DNA of 50,716 bases from an uncultured bacterium. GTDB taxonomy: Bacteria > Myxococcota_A > UBA9042 > PHBI01. Below are positions 1 to 12,260 of this stretch, in pieces. Under the pieces are notes generated by a model, which saw nothing but the letters and a program-made list of their open reading frames with translations, was not told the origin of the DNA and searched no databases. Position numbers and translations under genes: made by a program. Location: the NCBI GenBank assembly GCA_938040325.1, contig CALHXW010000108.1, forward strand, positions 1 to 50,716, written 5' to 3'. Within the stretch, counting starts at the first letter, position 1, and every line of letters begins with the position of its first letter.

Positions 1-167
1 GCTCGTGGACAACGTGAGGTTTGCGAACGTTATCCAGTCGGCGGTGTGGAGGTGGGTGAGGCCGGCGCGGTCTTAGAAGGCCGCAACGTGTTCGCCTCAC
101 CCAGCTGTGCACGGACGACGTCAGCGGCGGCACGTTCAAAATGGCTAAAGTCGAGGCTAGCAGCGTT
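1..167 (+). repeat. Dispersed repeat, left copy (copy L)
   Basis: Bases 1-167 match the reverse complement of 43636-43802 with two mismatches (positions 66 and 68), so the two are inverted copies 43.6 kb apart. The left edge may be cut by the window. The copy ends with CTAGCAGCGTT (157-167), and the complementary AACGCTGCTAG lies at 264-274, overlapping the pnp stop codon. A 19-nt string at 256-274 also recurs at 43628-43646. The remaining bases 168-255 show only a short dyad (CGTTC-N5-GAACG, 210-224) and no gene. The function is unknown. Confidence 0.85.
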
Positions 168-270
168 GTCGGAAAAGCAAAATCCGATGACCGTGCTGAG
201 GTTCCCTCTCGTTCATCACGAACGCGGCACGCCTCACTTCGTCCCGAAAACCGCGTTTCCCCGAACGCTG

Positions 271-2325
<2,055 letters not shown>

Positions 2326-2417
2326 GTGGTTCTCCCGGTGGACCGTGCTCATACCAGTGCGGAACGGCGGCGGGAAGTCGACTTCGAATCGCAGCGCCAT
2401 CGTGTTACCTCAGGGGC

Positions 2418-3713
2418 ATGGAGCAGCTCCTCTCACTGGTCGGTATTGGCGTGATGGTTGGCCTGTGCTGGCTGGCGAGCGTCGAGCGCAGCGCGGTCAA
2501 CTGGCGCACCGTCGCCTGGGGCGTGGGCCTGCAGCTGGCGTTCGCGGCCGCGCTCTTGCTCCCTGACGTCGGCCAAGACGTCTTCGACGCGGTCGACAGC
2601 GGGGTCCGAGGCCTGGTGAGCTTCAGCGAAGCCGGCAGCAACTTCGTCTTTCAGTCGATCGAGAGTCACCAGGTGGTGCTGGTGGCGCCCGATGGCACCC
2701 AGACCGTCACCACCATTCAGGGACAGATCGCGCCCGCCCTCAAGACCATCGCGTTTTGGGTCTTGCCAACCGTCATCTTCTTCTCCGCCATCATGGCGGT
2801 GGCCTATCACTACGGCGTCATGCAGTGGCTTGTGCGCTTGGTCGGCAACCTCATGCAGCGGTCGATGGGAACCAGCGGTGCCGAGAGCCTCTCGGCGGCG
2901 GCCAACATCTTCGTCGGTCAGACCGAGGCGCCGCTTGTTGTGCGCCCGTTCGTCCAAGACATGACCATGAGCGAGCTGAACGCCGTCATGACCGCCGGCT
3001 TCGCGACGGTCGCGGGTGGGGTCATGGCGATCTACGTTGGCGTCGTGCCGCTCGACGGCATTGCGGGGCACCTGGTCACCGCGAGCATCATGAGCGCGCC
3101 CGCTGCACTTGCCATCGCCAAGGTCCTCTATCCGGAGACCGGCACGCCCGTCACGGCAGGTGGCACCGAGCTGGTCCTCGAGCGCACCAGCGTCAACGGC
3201 CTCGACGCGCTCTCATCGGGGACGCTCGAGGGTCTGAAGCTCTTCTGGAACATCGTGGCGATGTTGCTGGTGTTCTTCGCGGTCATCACAATGATCAACT
3301 CGCTGCTTGGCTGGGTCGGTGGCTGGTTCGACATGGAGCTTTCGCTGCAGCTGATCCTCAGCTACGTGTTCGCGCCCTTCGCGCTGCTGATGGGTGTGCC
3401 ATGGGACGAGGCGCTCCAGGTTGGCATGCTGCTCGGCGAAAAACTCACGGTCACCGAGCTCATCGCCTTCATCCACTTTGGCGAGATTCAGCAGAGCGCG
3501 GCACCACTGAGCGAGCGAAGCGCGATCATCACGAGCTACGCGCTCTGCGGCTTCGCTAACTTCGCCAGCATCGGCATCCAAATCGGTGGGATCGGCGGGG
3601 TCGCCCCAGGCCGCAGGGCCGATCTGGCTCGGCTTGGGTTCCGCGCGATGATCGGTGGGACCGTGGCTGCGATGATGACGGGTGCCGTCGCGGGCATCTT
3701 CCTCGCGCCTTAG
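2418..3713 (+). CDS. Concentrative nucleoside transporter (CNT/NupC family)
   Basis: A 431-residue polytopic inner-membrane protein. CNT carriers import nucleosides using a proton or sodium gradient. The N-terminus aligns with NupC: a hydrophobic helix, then a GSNFVFQSIE segment corresponding to the GTNFVFGSL region. The core carries ANIFVGQTEAPLVVRPFV, the conserved G-x-T-E helix that forms part of the substrate site, and SYALCGFANFASIGIQIG near the C-terminus. The ATG at 2418 was chosen because homology begins there; the ribosome binding site is poor (CAGGGG almost abutting the ATG). It is divergent from pnp with 92 nt between starts. Substrate and coupling ion cannot be read from the sequence. 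Confidence 0.88.
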   Translation: MEQLLSLVGIGVMVGLCWLASVERSAVNWRTVAWGVGLQLAFAAALLLPDVGQDVFDAVDSGVRGLVSFSEAGSNFVFQSIESHQVVLVAPDGTQTVTTIQGQIAPALKTIAFWVLPTVIFFSAIMAVAYHYGVMQWLVRLVGNLMQRSMGTSGAESLSAAANIFVGQTEAPLVVRPFVQDMTMSELNAVMTAGFATVAGGVMAIYVGVVPLDGIAGHLVTASIMSAPAALAIAKVLYPETGTPVTAGGTELVLERTSVNGLDALSSGTLEGLKLFWNIVAMLLVFFAVITMINSLLGWVGGWFDMELSLQLILSYVFAPFALLMGVPWDEALQVGMLLGEKLTVTELIAFIHFGEIQQSAAPLSERSAIITSYALCGFANFASIGIQIGGIGGVAPGRRADLARLGFRAMIGGTVAAMMTGAVAGIFLAP

Positions 3714-3874
3714 CCAACTCATAGGCGTGCGACTGGCTGGGGCTGGCGCCTGCCGCAGTGCGCCGTTCTGGGCTGCGGCACGTGGTCCACTTTGTGACAT
3801 TCTCGCGACAGCGCGACTTGGTCTGTGAATCCGTGTGGTGGTTCTGGTACACCGCTGGTCTCTCGGAGGGAACC

Positions 3875-6800
3875 ATGAGAACTCGATCGGTTTTATTTGG
3901 ATGTATCGCGTCGCTTAGCCTGGTCATTGCTGGCTGCGGCGATGATGACGACAACCCTGGCGACACGGTGTCGGATGTTGACACCAGTGGAGACGCGGAC
4001 ACGGACGGCGACACCGATGACACGGGTCAGCCGGACACGACCGACACCGGCCAGCCGGACACAGGTCCGGACACGACGGATCCAACCGACACGACCCCGC
4101 CGCCGATGGGCTGCGATCAGGCGATCCCGCCGGCAACTGACGGCGTCTGCAATGTCACGCAAGGTAGCGACTCCACACTCCTCATTCGCGGCACGCTGGT
4201 GCTCCCAGAGGGCCTCCAAGAGAACGGCCAGCTGCTCATCATCGACGGCAGCATCGCCTGCGTGGGTTGCGACTGTGACCTGCGGGCTGAAGCCACGGGC
4301 GCGACGGAGCTTGCGTGTGCGGCGGGCGTCATCTCGCCGGGCCTCATCAATGCGCACGACCACATCACGTTCTCCCAGATGGCGCCCCTCGAGCATGGCG
4401 ATACCCGCTGGGACCACCGCAACGAGTGGCGTCGCGGCGCCTCCAACGGCGGACTCAGCGCGACCCAGAACAGCCACGCGCTCGGCGACGCCTGGGGCGA
4501 GCTGCGGCAGGTGATGGCCGGCACGACGAGCCTCTTTGGCTCCGGCGGCGAGGGCGGGTTCCTGCGCAACCTCGACCGTGCCAGCCTGCTTGAGCGCATC
4601 AACCACGACGATGCGACCTACTCGACCTTCCCACTGCATGCCGGCAGCGAGCGCTTGATCGTCAACGACGGCTGCGGCGACTACGACCTGCCCGGCGACA
4701 ACGTCCTGAACACGCCAGCGTACGTGCCCCACGTGGCCGAAGGCGTCTCTGACGGCGCGCACAACGAGTTCCAGTGCCTGTCCGGAACCGAGACGGACGG
4801 CACCGACGTGGTCGAGCCCAACACGGCATTCATTCACGGCATCGGCGTGACGGCCGCCGACATTGCGCTTTTCGCCGGTGAGGCCGCTTCGCTGGTGTGG
4901 TCGCCCCGAACCAACACCGACCTCTACGGCTTCACCGCTGAGGCGCAGATCTACAAGACCCTCGGCGCCAACATCGCGCTCGGCACTGACTGGACGGCCA
5001 GTGGCTCGGTCAACATGCTGCGCGAGTTTGCCTGCGCAGAAGAGTGGAACGCCCGCTGGGGCATGCCCTTCTCCGACGCCGAGATCGTCGCCATGGGCAC
5101 CCACTGGGCGGCCGCAGCCCTCGGCTTTGACGACCTGCTCGGCAGCCTCACCGAAGGCCGAATCGCTGACGTCGTGATCTGGGATGCCCGCCAGAACAAG
5201 GGCTACCGAGCCATCCTCGACGCAGGCGTCGACGATGTGGCGCTCGTCCTCCGAGGCGGTCAGGCGCTCAACAAAGACGGTCAGACCTACTTCCGCCGCG
5301 GGACCCCGCTCTACGGCGACGCAGCCATCGTCGAGGCACTGAGCGACCGAGAGCTCGACTACGCCGACTACGACCCCGCGTTCTGGAGCCCCGGCAGCAA
5401 CCCTCTCCCCGACGCCTGCGAGACCATCACGGTCTGCGGCAAGAACAAGCGCGTCTGTGTTGCCGAGCAGCTGGAGGACCGCCCCGACGGCTCGCAGTAC
5501 CTCAACACCTGGACGCTCGCAGAGTTCCAGCAAGACGTCGGTAGCATCAGCTACGATCTCTTCTTCTGTGGCGTGCCGACCGGCGAGCCGACCTGCACGC
5601 CGCTGCGTCCAGGCGAGTTCGACGGTATCCCCGGTGGTGGCGACGATGATGGCGACGGCGTCCTCGATGCTGACGACAACTGTCCCGGAGTGTTCAACGG
5701 CATCCGTCCCATGGACAACGGCGTCCAGCCTGACACCGACGGTGACGGCGCAGGCGACGCCTGCGACGTCTGCCCGTTCGACGCCAACACGTCCGCCTGC
5801 AGCTCGGTCGACCCCAACGACATCGACAACGACGGCTTCGTCAACCTGAGCGACAACTGCAAGGACATCCCCAACGAGGACCAAGCGGACGGTGACGGCG
5901 ACGGTATCGGCGACGCTTGCGACGAGTGCCCCGAGTTCGACAACGTCGGCGGACGTCCATGCCCGAAGTCGGTCTACGACGTCAAAAACGGCACCATCGA
6001 TGTCGGCGAGGGCGTGCTGCTTCAGAACATGGTCGTGACGGGCGTCGGCGGAAACTTCTTCACCGCCCAGCTCGACGCATCGGACCCAGGCTACACGGTG
6101 CCTGATTTCTCGGCGGTCTACGTCTTTTACCCCGAGGGCATGCTGCCCACCGTCGGTGAGGCCATCGACGTCAGCGGGAACGTCAACGACTTCTTCGGTC
6201 AGATCCAGCTCGAGAACGCAGCTTACGACGTGGTCGATGCCGATCGCGGTGTGCCCGCTGCGCTGACCGTCGACACCACAGAGCTGGTCCCGGGCGGCGC
6301 CAAAGAGTTTGCCTATGAGGCCCTCCTTGTTCAGGTCCTCAACGTGACGGTGCTCGACACAAGCCCGACAGGTCAGACCGGCGAGACGGTCGAGAATGAG
6401 TTCACCGTCACCGGTGGCCTCAGCGTTGACGACAACATCTACCTCATGGACCCCTACCCAAGTGAAGGCCAGGTCATCACGGCCCTCACAGGCGTGACAC
6501 GCTACACGTGGAACCGCCTGAAGCTGCTGCCGCGCTCGGCGGCAGACGTCGGCTTGGGTGCACCGAGCTTGCTCGCGCTCGGTCCAGCTCAGACCTACCT
6601 CTACGAGGGCCAGGGCGGAACGACGGCCCCGACGCTTGAGGTCCGGCTCACCAGCCCGGCTGACGGCGCGACCTTCGTCACCGTCACCTCGAGCGACTTT
6701 GATGTCGTCACTGTCGACGGTGGCGGCGTCACGGTTACTGACGGCGCGCTCACGGCTCCGGTTGAGCTGAGCTCTGTCGGCGCTGGTGGTCCGGTCACGC

Positions 6801-7675
6801 TGACTGCAAGCCTCGACGGCGACTCGCTGACCTCCGAGGTCACGGTGCTGCCGCTGTCGACGCAGCAGGCGGTGGTCTCGGTCACGCCCGACGCTCCAGC
6901 GGCGATCTACGGTCAGGTCGTACCGGTGACCATCACCATCGACCTTCCGGCCCCACCGACGGGCGCGATGATTCAGCTTGCCGCGGCCGGACCGCTCACC
7001 GCACCGGCGAGCGTGATGGTGCCCGCAGGCGCCACCGAGGTCAGCGTCGATGTGACGGCGGGCGACAGCGACGGTACCGCAACGCTGACGGCGACTGGCC
7101 CTGATGGGGCTGCTGTCGACGGTCAGATTCAAGTGTCCGGCGCCCAGCAATACGGTCTGCTCATCGTCGAGGTCGTCTACGACGTCACCGGCACCGACGA
7201 CGGCCAAGAGTGGGTCAAGCTCTACAACGGCAGCGGCGCCGCGATCGACCTCAGTGGCTGGTCCCTTGGCTACGGCGGCGCGGACTACACGTGGGGCACC
7301 TACCAGCTCTCGGGCACTGTCCCGGCTGGCGAGTGCTTTATCGTCGGCGGCTCGGTCTCGACGTCCAACAACGGCAACGTGACCTACGATCAGAGCACGG
7401 ACTTCAACCCCGCGGTGCAGAACTCGGGCTCGGCCGGTGACGGCATCGGGCTCTTCGACGTCGCCGCAGGCAGCATCAACGGGTCGTCGGTTCCGGTCGA
7501 CTCCGTCGTCTACGGCGAGAGCAACAGCGCCGGGTTTACAGGGCCAGACGGCACTGCGAAGCCTGCAGCCGATGTCGGCGACGCGATGGCCAACCAGTCG
7601 CTGCTGCGCGTCGACATCGACACCTGGACCATCAGCTCAACGCCTAACAGCGAAGGCTGCATCGTTATCCAGTAG
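3875..7675 (+). CDS. Giant lipoprotein: amidohydrolase + thrombospondin type-3 repeats + lamin-tail domain
   Basis: A 1266-residue surface or periplasmic lipoprotein. A GGAGGG site 4 nt before the ATG fixes the start. The signal peptide ends in VIAGC, followed by an Asp/Thr-rich linker (about residues 24-75). An amidohydrolase-like domain follows, with metal-ligand candidates H161-x-H163, H255, H321 and D372 in the order expected for this superfamily. About residues 587-690 hold calcium-binding thrombospondin type-3 repeats (DGDG.x.D.DNCP and [10 protein letters not shown] patterns). Beta-rich segments come next: an OB-like piece, then Ig-like pieces. A lamin-tail domain closes the protein (about 1092-1260). 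The known families suggest a secreted hydrolase tethered to the outer membrane; the substrate is unknown. Upstream is a 161-nt gap, and a hairpin terminator follows at 7701. Confidence 0.85.
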   Translation: MRTRSVLFGCIASLSLVIAGCGDDDDNPGDTVSDVDTSGDADTDGDTDDTGQPDTTDTGQPDTGPDTTDPTDTTPPPMGCDQAIPPATDGVCNVTQGSDSTLLIRGTLVLPEGLQENGQLLIIDGSIACVGCDCDLRAEATGATELACAAGVISPGLINAHDHITFSQMAPLEHGDTRWDHRNEWRRGASNGGLSATQNSHALGDAWGELRQVMAGTTSLFGSGGEGGFLRNLDRASLLERINHDDATYSTFPLHAGSERLIVNDGCGDYDLPGDNVLNTPAYVPHVAEGVSDGAHNEFQCLSGTETDGTDVVEPNTAFIHGIGVTAADIALFAGEAASLVWSPRTNTDLYGFTAEAQIYKTLGANIALGTDWTASGSVNMLREFACAEEWNARWGMPFSDAEIVAMGTHWAAAALGFDDLLGSLTEGRIADVVIWDARQNKGYRAILDAGVDDVALVLRGGQALNKDGQTYFRRGTPLYGDAAIVEALSDRELDYADYDPAFWSPGSNPLPDACETITVCGKNKRVCVAEQLEDRPDGSQYLNTWTLAEFQQDVGSISYDLFFCGVPTGEPTCTPLRPGEFDGIPGGGDDDGDGVLDADDNCPGVFNGIRPMDNGVQPDTDGDGAGDACDVCPFDANTSACSSVDPNDIDNDGFVNLSDNCKDIPNEDQADGDGDGIGDACDECPEFDNVGGRPCPKSVYDVKNGTIDVGEGVLLQNMVVTGVGGNFFTAQLDASDPGYTVPDFSAVYVFYPEGMLPTVGEAIDVSGNVNDFFGQIQLENAAYDVVDADRGVPAALTVDTTELVPGGAKEFAYEALLVQVLNVTVLDTSPTGQTGETVENEFTVTGGLSVDDNIYLMDPYPSEGQVITALTGVTRYTWNRLKLLPRSAADVGLGAPSLLALGPAQTYLYEGQGGTTAPTLEVRLTSPADGATFVTVTSSDFDVVTVDGGGVTVTDGALTAPVELSSVGAGGPVTLTASLDGDSLTSEVTVLPLSTQQAVVSVTPDAPAAIYGQVVPVTITIDLPAPPTGAMIQLAAAGPLTAPASVMVPAGATEVSVDVTAGDSDGTATLTATGPDGAAVDGQIQVSGAQQYGLLIVEVVYDVTGTDDGQEWVKLYNGSGAAIDLSGWSLGYGGADYTWGTYQLSGTVPAGECFIVGGSVSTSNNGNVTYDQSTDFNPAVQNSGSAGDGIGLFDVAAGSINGSSVPVDSVVYGESNSAGFTGPDGTAKPAADVGDAMANQSLLRVDIDTWTISSTPNSEGCIVIQ

Positions 7676-7700
7676 CCGCCTCGCTGCCAACCCACTGACG

Positions 7701-7740
7701 CGCCCGTCTCGGCTCATGGCCGAGGCGGGCGTTTCCTTTC
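7701..7740 (+). terminator. Rho-independent terminator after the giant lipoprotein gene
   Basis: A 13-bp stem (7701-7713 with 7719-7731, one G-T pair) closes a 5-nt loop and is followed by TTTCCTTTC. It lies 26 nt after the lipoprotein stop codon. On the opposite strand it could also stop read-through from the kinase gene. Confidence 0.7.
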
Positions 7741-7936
7741 GGGCAGCTTGCACAGAGCGGTCAACGAGATGCCGAGCGCCGAGCGTGGCGACCGGGCAGA
7801 CAAGGAGGACTGGCGACCCGCGGATGGCAGAGACCCTCGCTGAGAAGCCGTCGCGTGTTCCGTCCGACCGCCGTCGAAAAGGTCGCTGTCGAGCGACGCG
7901 CTCGGGACTGGCGCAGCCCACCGCACGAACGCGAGT

Positions 7937-9769
7937 TCAGGGACTGGCGAGTGTTCCTGTCGATCCGTCGTAGGTCACGTCGGTCCGGAATGACGCGCCG
8001 TCTGCGAGCTTGCCCTGCAGCGTGATGCGGTGGGCCACGGGTAGGAGCATCGGCGGCAGCTCGACGACGCCGCGCCCGTCCTGGGGACGTGCCCGGCCGG
8101 TCGCGTGGCCAACGAGCTCGGCATCCGGCATTGTCACCACGGTCGCGTGGAGCGACGCGACGCGCAGCGGTCCGCTCTTCGAGTCGATGGTCACGCGAAG
8201 TGGCAGCGGCTTATAGCTCGCGGGGCGGGCGCGTGGCAGTGCGAGACCGACAGAGAGCTCGTCGAGCGCCATCGTCGTAGCAACCACGTACGCCGGCTCT
8301 AGGGGAGGGCGCGGGTGGCCGAGCAGGGCGGTCGCCACGGCGAGCGTGTCCGCAGTCGTGTCAGTGACCGCCGCGGCCAGCGTGGCGTCCCCTGCTGGGC
8401 TGGGTGTCATGTCCGCCTCAACCGTGCCGAGCGCCACGTCCTTAGGCTCAGCGGCATGGAGCTGCTCGCTGGCGTCCGCGGCAGCCGGCTGTTGGTTAGC
8501 ATCTGCTGGTTTGGTGTCGTTGCTGCCGCTGCCTGTGATCATCAGCGTCGCTGCGAAGCCGACTCCAACGATGGCGAGGGCCCCGAGGAGCCACAGCAGC
8601 GGGCTCTTGCCCTTCGGCTTGGCGGCCGCTCTCTGAGCTGGTCCGAGCGACGCGACCGTGTTGGCGGGCAACGTCCGCTCAGACGACGCCTTGGCCGCGC
8701 CGGGATCGGCCGCGGGCGTGCCGCGCTCGTAGGCCTCGCGGAGCTTCGATGGCGAGCGAAAGGCGGGAGACGTGTGAAAAGCAGGGAAGCGGGCCAGGTC
8801 GTCGAGCAGCTCGCCGGCGTCTTGGTAGCGGTCGTTCGGCTGTCGACTCAAGAGCCGGTCGACGATGTGGAAGATGGCTTTCGGCATCCGCGGGTCGTTC
8901 ACCGCGTCGCGGAGTGACGGCGCCGGCGTGCTCACGCGCTTCATGAGCTTGTCGAGCGCTGTCTTGCCCTCAAAAGGCAAACGCCCCGTGAAGAGCTCGT
9001 ATGCGATGACGCCGAGGGCATACATATCGGCGGCTGGCCCAAGGGCTGCGTCGCCGATGGCCTGCTCGGGCGCCATGTAGTCCGGCGTTCCCGAGATGAA
9101 GCCGGTCCGGGTGAGCTTCTCGGCTGGCTCGCCCTCGCGCCGCGTCAACGCCGCGATACCGAAGTCGAGGATCTTGACGTGGGTCGCGTCGCGCGCTTGC
9201 ACCAGCATGATGTTGGACGGCTTCAGGTCACGGTGGGTGATGCCGGCCTGGTGGGCTTCGTCGAGGCCGCGTGCGGTCTGTCGCAAGATGTCGATGCCCC
9301 AGGCGAAGTCTGAGACGTCGGCGCCGCGTGCTACGATCGCTTCGTGGAGCGTGTCGCCATCGATGAGCTCCATCGCGATGAAGAAGAGCTCTCGCTCGTC
9401 GCCACCTGGGCCCGTGAGCGTAAACGAGTGGTAGTCGTAGATCCGGACGATGTGCGGATTGGTGAGCTGGCTGACGACCTCGGCCTCACGCTGAAAGCGC
9501 TTGGCGACAACCGTGCGGGCAAAGCGCGGTGCCAGGACCTTGACCGCGACGTTGCCGCCGAGTCGGCCGACCCGCGAGGCCCGAAACACCGTCGCCATCC
9601 CGCCAGCGCCGAGCCGCCCCTCGAGGCGATAGCGACCGTCGAGAATCAGGCCGACGAGGGGGTCGACTTGCCACCCGCTGTTCGGTCGGACAAAGCCACA
9701 CTCGTCACAGTCCTCGGCGTTCGCTTTGGTAACGCCGAGGCAATCGGGACAGACGAGGTGGGGCTTCAC
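7937..9769 (-). CDS. Membrane Ser/Thr protein kinase with N-terminal zinc ribbon
   Basis: A 610-residue eukaryote-like (Hanks-type) kinase. An N-terminal zinc ribbon has C7-x2-C10 and C21-x2-C24. The kinase domain (about 46-330) contains the glycine loop GAGGMA (54-59), K77 in AVKV, the catalytic loop HRDLKPSN (179-186), DFG (202-204) and APE (233-235), so it looks active. A disordered stretch leads to one membrane helix (about 390-412), and the remaining roughly 200 residues would be periplasmic. The start codon is GTG, with CTGGAG about 9 nt upstream. The PP2C phosphatase at 47001 is a possible antagonist, but it is 37 kb away and any link is speculative. Confidence 0.9.
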   Translation of the reverse strand: MKPHLVCPDCLGVTKANAEDCDECGFVRPNSGWQVDPLVGLILDGRYRLEGRLGAGGMATVFRASRVGRLGGNVAVKVLAPRFARTVVAKRFQREAEVVSQLTNPHIVRIYDYHSFTLTGPGGDERELFFIAMELIDGDTLHEAIVARGADVSDFAWGIDILRQTARGLDEAHQAGITHRDLKPSNIMLVQARDATHVKILDFGIAALTRREGEPAEKLTRTGFISGTPDYMAPEQAIGDAALGPAADMYALGVIAYELFTGRLPFEGKTALDKLMKRVSTPAPSLRDAVNDPRMPKAIFHIVDRLLSRQPNDRYQDAGELLDDLARFPAFHTSPAFRSPSKLREAYERGTPAADPGAAKASSERTLPANTVASLGPAQRAAAKPKGKSPLLWLLGALAIVGVGFAATLMITGSGSNDTKPADANQQPAAADASEQLHAAEPKDVALGTVEADMTPSPAGDATLAAAVTDTTADTLAVATALLGHPRPPLEPAYVVATTMALDELSVGLALPRARPASYKPLPLRVTIDSKSGPLRVASLHATVVTMPDAELVGHATGRARPQDGRGVVELPPMLLPVAHRITLQGKLADGASFRTDVTYDGSTGTLASP

Positions 9770-9934
9770 GCTTCGGGCTCCAGCGGATGGTCAACACGTG
9801 GTGTCTGTCGGCGAGTCGTCAGGCGCGGGTGCGTGTCCGGAGGCGCCTGGTTCGCTGACGTCGCGAGATGGTGAGGTGGTGGAGGGCGGCCGCCCCTGGT
9901 GGACAGCTCGGCTTCGCGGCCGGGGCCGCGGCGG

Positions 9935-10561
9935 CTAGAACTCTTCGACCGCCGTGCCGATCCGGTGCGTGGTGTTGTCGCGCTTTTTGAACTTCACCTC
10001 GTCGGGCTGCTCGTCATCGGGCACCACGACATGGGGCGGCAGCTCCGTGTGCTCGCGCACAAAGACTTCGGGCCGCGTGTAGAGCACGCGCTGGAGCTTG
10101 TTCTTGAAGCGGGCGTCGAACTGGTCCCAGAGCGCCCCGCGAAACTCGATGAAGAACTTGATGCGCTGGCCCTTCGCTGGGCCCCACGGTAGCGGGATCT
10201 CGCGCTTGCCGGTGCGGACGACAATCTCGCGGATGGTGTCGTAGACGCCCGTGTAGCCGCGGCGGGTGAACGCCTCGTGAGCTGTGGGGCCAGCGTCTCC
10301 GTAGATCTCGACCCACTCCTTAGCGATGGCCTCGTCGGTGGGCTTCATCACGCCGTTGGCGAGCAGGAAGTTCATCACCGACCGGGTTCCTACGTCGACC
10401 AAACCAAAGCTTCGGTTCTCGGCGACCAACAACAGGTCGTACCGCTTGATGTCGTCGGCCTTCTTGCCGTCAGCCTTTTTGGTGTCAGCCGCTGGCGTCG
10501 CTGCCTCGACAGCTGGTTTCGGTGGTGTCGCGGTGTCACTGGGGGTGTCGGCATCAGCCAT
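9935..10561 (-). CDS. Hypothetical protein, disordered N-terminus plus compact domain
   Basis: A 208-residue protein I do not recognise. Residues 1-37 are rich in Ala, Pro, Thr, Asp and Lys and look disordered. The rest looks like a folded alpha/beta domain with many charged residues and no signal peptide or membrane helix, so it is probably cytoplasmic. GGAGG lies about 10 nt before the ATG. It is upstream of, and codirectional with, the kinase gene (165-nt gap), and divergent from yceF. Codon use resembles that of its neighbours, which supports a real gene. Confidence 0.7.
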   Translation of the reverse strand: MADADTPSDTATPPKPAVEAATPAADTKKADGKKADDIKRYDLLLVAENRSFGLVDVGTRSVMNFLLANGVMKPTDEAIAKEWVEIYGDAGPTAHEAFTRRGYTGVYDTIREIVVRTGKREIPLPWGPAKGQRIKFFIEFRGALWDQFDARFKNKLQRVLYTRPEVFVREHTELPPHVVVPDDEQPDEVKFKKRDNTTHRIGTAVEEF

Positions 10562-10670
10562 AGATCGCGGTCCTCCGTCGTTCGATTCAGGCGCACCTTA
10601 CGCCACATGGAGAGAACTAGAAACCCGGCGGCCTTGACGGCACCTCACGCAGCTCGTTGACTTCACGGCT

Positions 10671-11249
10671 ATGACGCAGCTCATCCTCGCCAGCACCAGC
10701 ACCTACCGCGCCGCTGTCCTACAGCGCTTGGGCATCCCGTTCGACGCCGTGGCGCCAGACTGCGATGAAGACCGCTATCCCGACCTCGGCCCCGACGATC
10801 TGGCGCGGATCCTGGCGATCGAAAAAGCCGCGTCCCGAGCGCAGCCCGGCGCGCTCGTGATCGGAAGCGATCAGGTCGTGGATCTCGATGGTGAGGTGCT
10901 TGGCAAGCCGCACACTGTCGAAAAGGCTCAGCGGCAGCTCGAGCGCATGCAGGGGCGCACCCACCGGTTGGTCACGGCCGTTGCCGTCGCAAGCGCCGAT
11001 CGTACGGAAGTGGCCATCGATGTGCACACGATGACCATGCGCGCGCTGACGCCGGAGGTGATCGCGCGCTACATCGCCTACGACCGCCCGCTCGACTGCG
11101 CCGGTTCCTACAAGCTCGAGAGCCGCGGGATCGCACTCTTCGAGCGGATCGAAGCGGACCCGGAGACCCACGACGACACGGCGATCCAGGGCTTGCCGCT
11201 GATGAAGACGCTTCGCTTGCTCCGCGGGTTCGGCTTCGACGTCTTGTAG
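10671..11249 (+). CDS. yceF: Maf/YceF-family nucleotide pyrophosphatase
   Basis: A 192-residue cytoplasmic house-cleaning enzyme. Maf-like proteins hydrolyse non-canonical or modified nucleoside triphosphates to the monophosphate and pyrophosphate. The N-terminal LILASTSTYRAAVL loop and GSDQVVDLDGEVLGKP are family hallmarks. DCAGSYKLE followed by GIALFERIE matches the YceF subgroup, which acts on 7-methyl-GTP in E. coli, better than the dTTP/UTP-specific Maf subgroup. It is convergent with the LysR gene, with 5 nt between stops. Subgroup assignment rests on motif memory. Confidence 0.88.
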   Translation: MTQLILASTSTYRAAVLQRLGIPFDAVAPDCDEDRYPDLGPDDLARILAIEKAASRAQPGALVIGSDQVVDLDGEVLGKPHTVEKAQRQLERMQGRTHRLVTAVAVASADRTEVAIDVHTMTMRALTPEVIARYIAYDRPLDCAGSYKLESRGIALFERIEADPETHDDTAIQGLPLMKTLRLLRGFGFDVL

Positions 11250-11254
11250 GGCGC

Positions 11255-12166
11255 TCAGCCGCCGGGGGGGATCAAGCTCACGAAGTGCCGCACGGCGGGC
11301 GGCAGCTGGGGAGCGCTGCGATGGACAAGGTAGAGCGACCGCGACAGGCACCAGCCGTCGACCGGAATGCGCGTCAGCTCGCCGCGCTGGAACTCGTCGG
11401 CTACGCAGTGCTCTGGGAGAACTGCGAAGCCGAGCTCAGACTGCACCATCTTCTTGATGGTCTCGATGCTCGGGCACTCGGCCATGACGCGCGGATCCAC
11501 GTCCAGCTCGTCGAAGGCTTCGTCGGTGAACTTGCGGGTCGGCGCCGGCTGGTCGAAGGCGACCATGTCCGCGCGGTCGAGAAACTCACGGGGAAGCGCA
11601 CGCCCGTCGGCGACAGCGTCCGCCCAGGGGTGGTTTGGCGAGGTGACGACCACCATCGGTGAGTCACGGAACCGGACCGCCGTCAGGCCAGCGTCCGTCG
11701 GCTGGCCTGCGACGAAGCCGACGTCGACCCGATGCTCGCGGAGCGCCGCCAACACCTGAGCCGAACGCGTCGTCTGAACTCGGATCCGTACTTTTTCGTG
11801 GGTTGTACGAAACCGACGAAGCACGCTCGGCAGGATGTGGACGCTGATCGACGGGATCGCCCCGATCGTGACCCGGCCCGCCGATCCGCTGCGCAGGACA
11901 TCGATCGCTTCCTCGAGATCGTAGAGATGTCCAAAGACGCGCTGACAGTGGGCGTAGGCGATCTCTCCGTCGGGCGTCGGCTGGAGTCCCTTGGACGAGC
12001 GGTAGAAGAGCTGGAGGCCGATCGCGTCCTCCAGCGCCTGGATTTGCTTGGACAGCGCCGGCTGGCTGATGCCGATGCGGCTAGCGGCGCGGCGCATGTT
12101 CCCCGCACGGGCAACCTCGAAGAAGTAGCGCAGGTGATTGAGGTTGAAGGGGTAAGCCTCGTTCAT
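11255..12166 (-). CDS. LysR-family transcriptional regulator
   Basis: A 303-residue DNA-binding regulator. The winged helix-turn-helix fills roughly residues 8-66 (LNHLRYFFEVARAGNMRRAA, then ISQPALSKQIQALE). A periplasmic-binding-protein-like co-inducer domain follows from about residue 95. GGAG lies 8 nt before the ATG. It is transcribed away from fni and mvaA across a 238-nt gap that holds two dyads of the T-N11-A type. LysR proteins commonly control a divergent neighbour, so control of the mevalonate genes is a reasonable inference. The effector is unknown. Confidence 0.92.
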   Translation of the reverse strand: MNEAYPFNLNHLRYFFEVARAGNMRRAASRIGISQPALSKQIQALEDAIGLQLFYRSSKGLQPTPDGEIAYAHCQRVFGHLYDLEEAIDVLRSGSAGRVTIGAIPSISVHILPSVLRRFRTTHEKVRIRVQTTRSAQVLAALREHRVDVGFVAGQPTDAGLTAVRFRDSPMVVVTSPNHPWADAVADGRALPREFLDRADMVAFDQPAPTRKFTDEAFDELDVDPRVMAECPSIETIKKMVQSELGFAVLPEHCVADEFQRGELTRIPVDGWCLSRSLYLVHRSAPQLPPAVRHFVSLIPPGG

Positions 12167-12260
12167 CGAGCGTCTCCTCGGAGCCAGGCTGAGCCTGAGT
12201 CCGTGTTCGTCAGTGGTGCCCCGACGCTACGCTTGCGAGCCGGTGCTGTCACCCTGTTGC

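Noticed and set aside
2326-2400. N-terminal extension of PNPase to 2400
   Set aside because: The added 25 residues have no family match, and a good ribosome binding site precedes the ATG at 2325.
3893-7207. A 1104-codon open frame antisense to the giant lipoprotein gene
   Set aside because: It arises from the GC-rich codon pattern of the sense gene, has no ribosome binding site or domain, and is rich in residues typical of antisense frames. The sense frame has clear domains and a lipobox.
7824-7973. A 49-codon plus-strand frame with an upstream GGAGG
   Set aside because: It overlaps the end of the kinase gene, encodes only an arginine-rich peptide, and matches nothing recognisable. The GGAGG is too far (about 15 nt) from the ATG.
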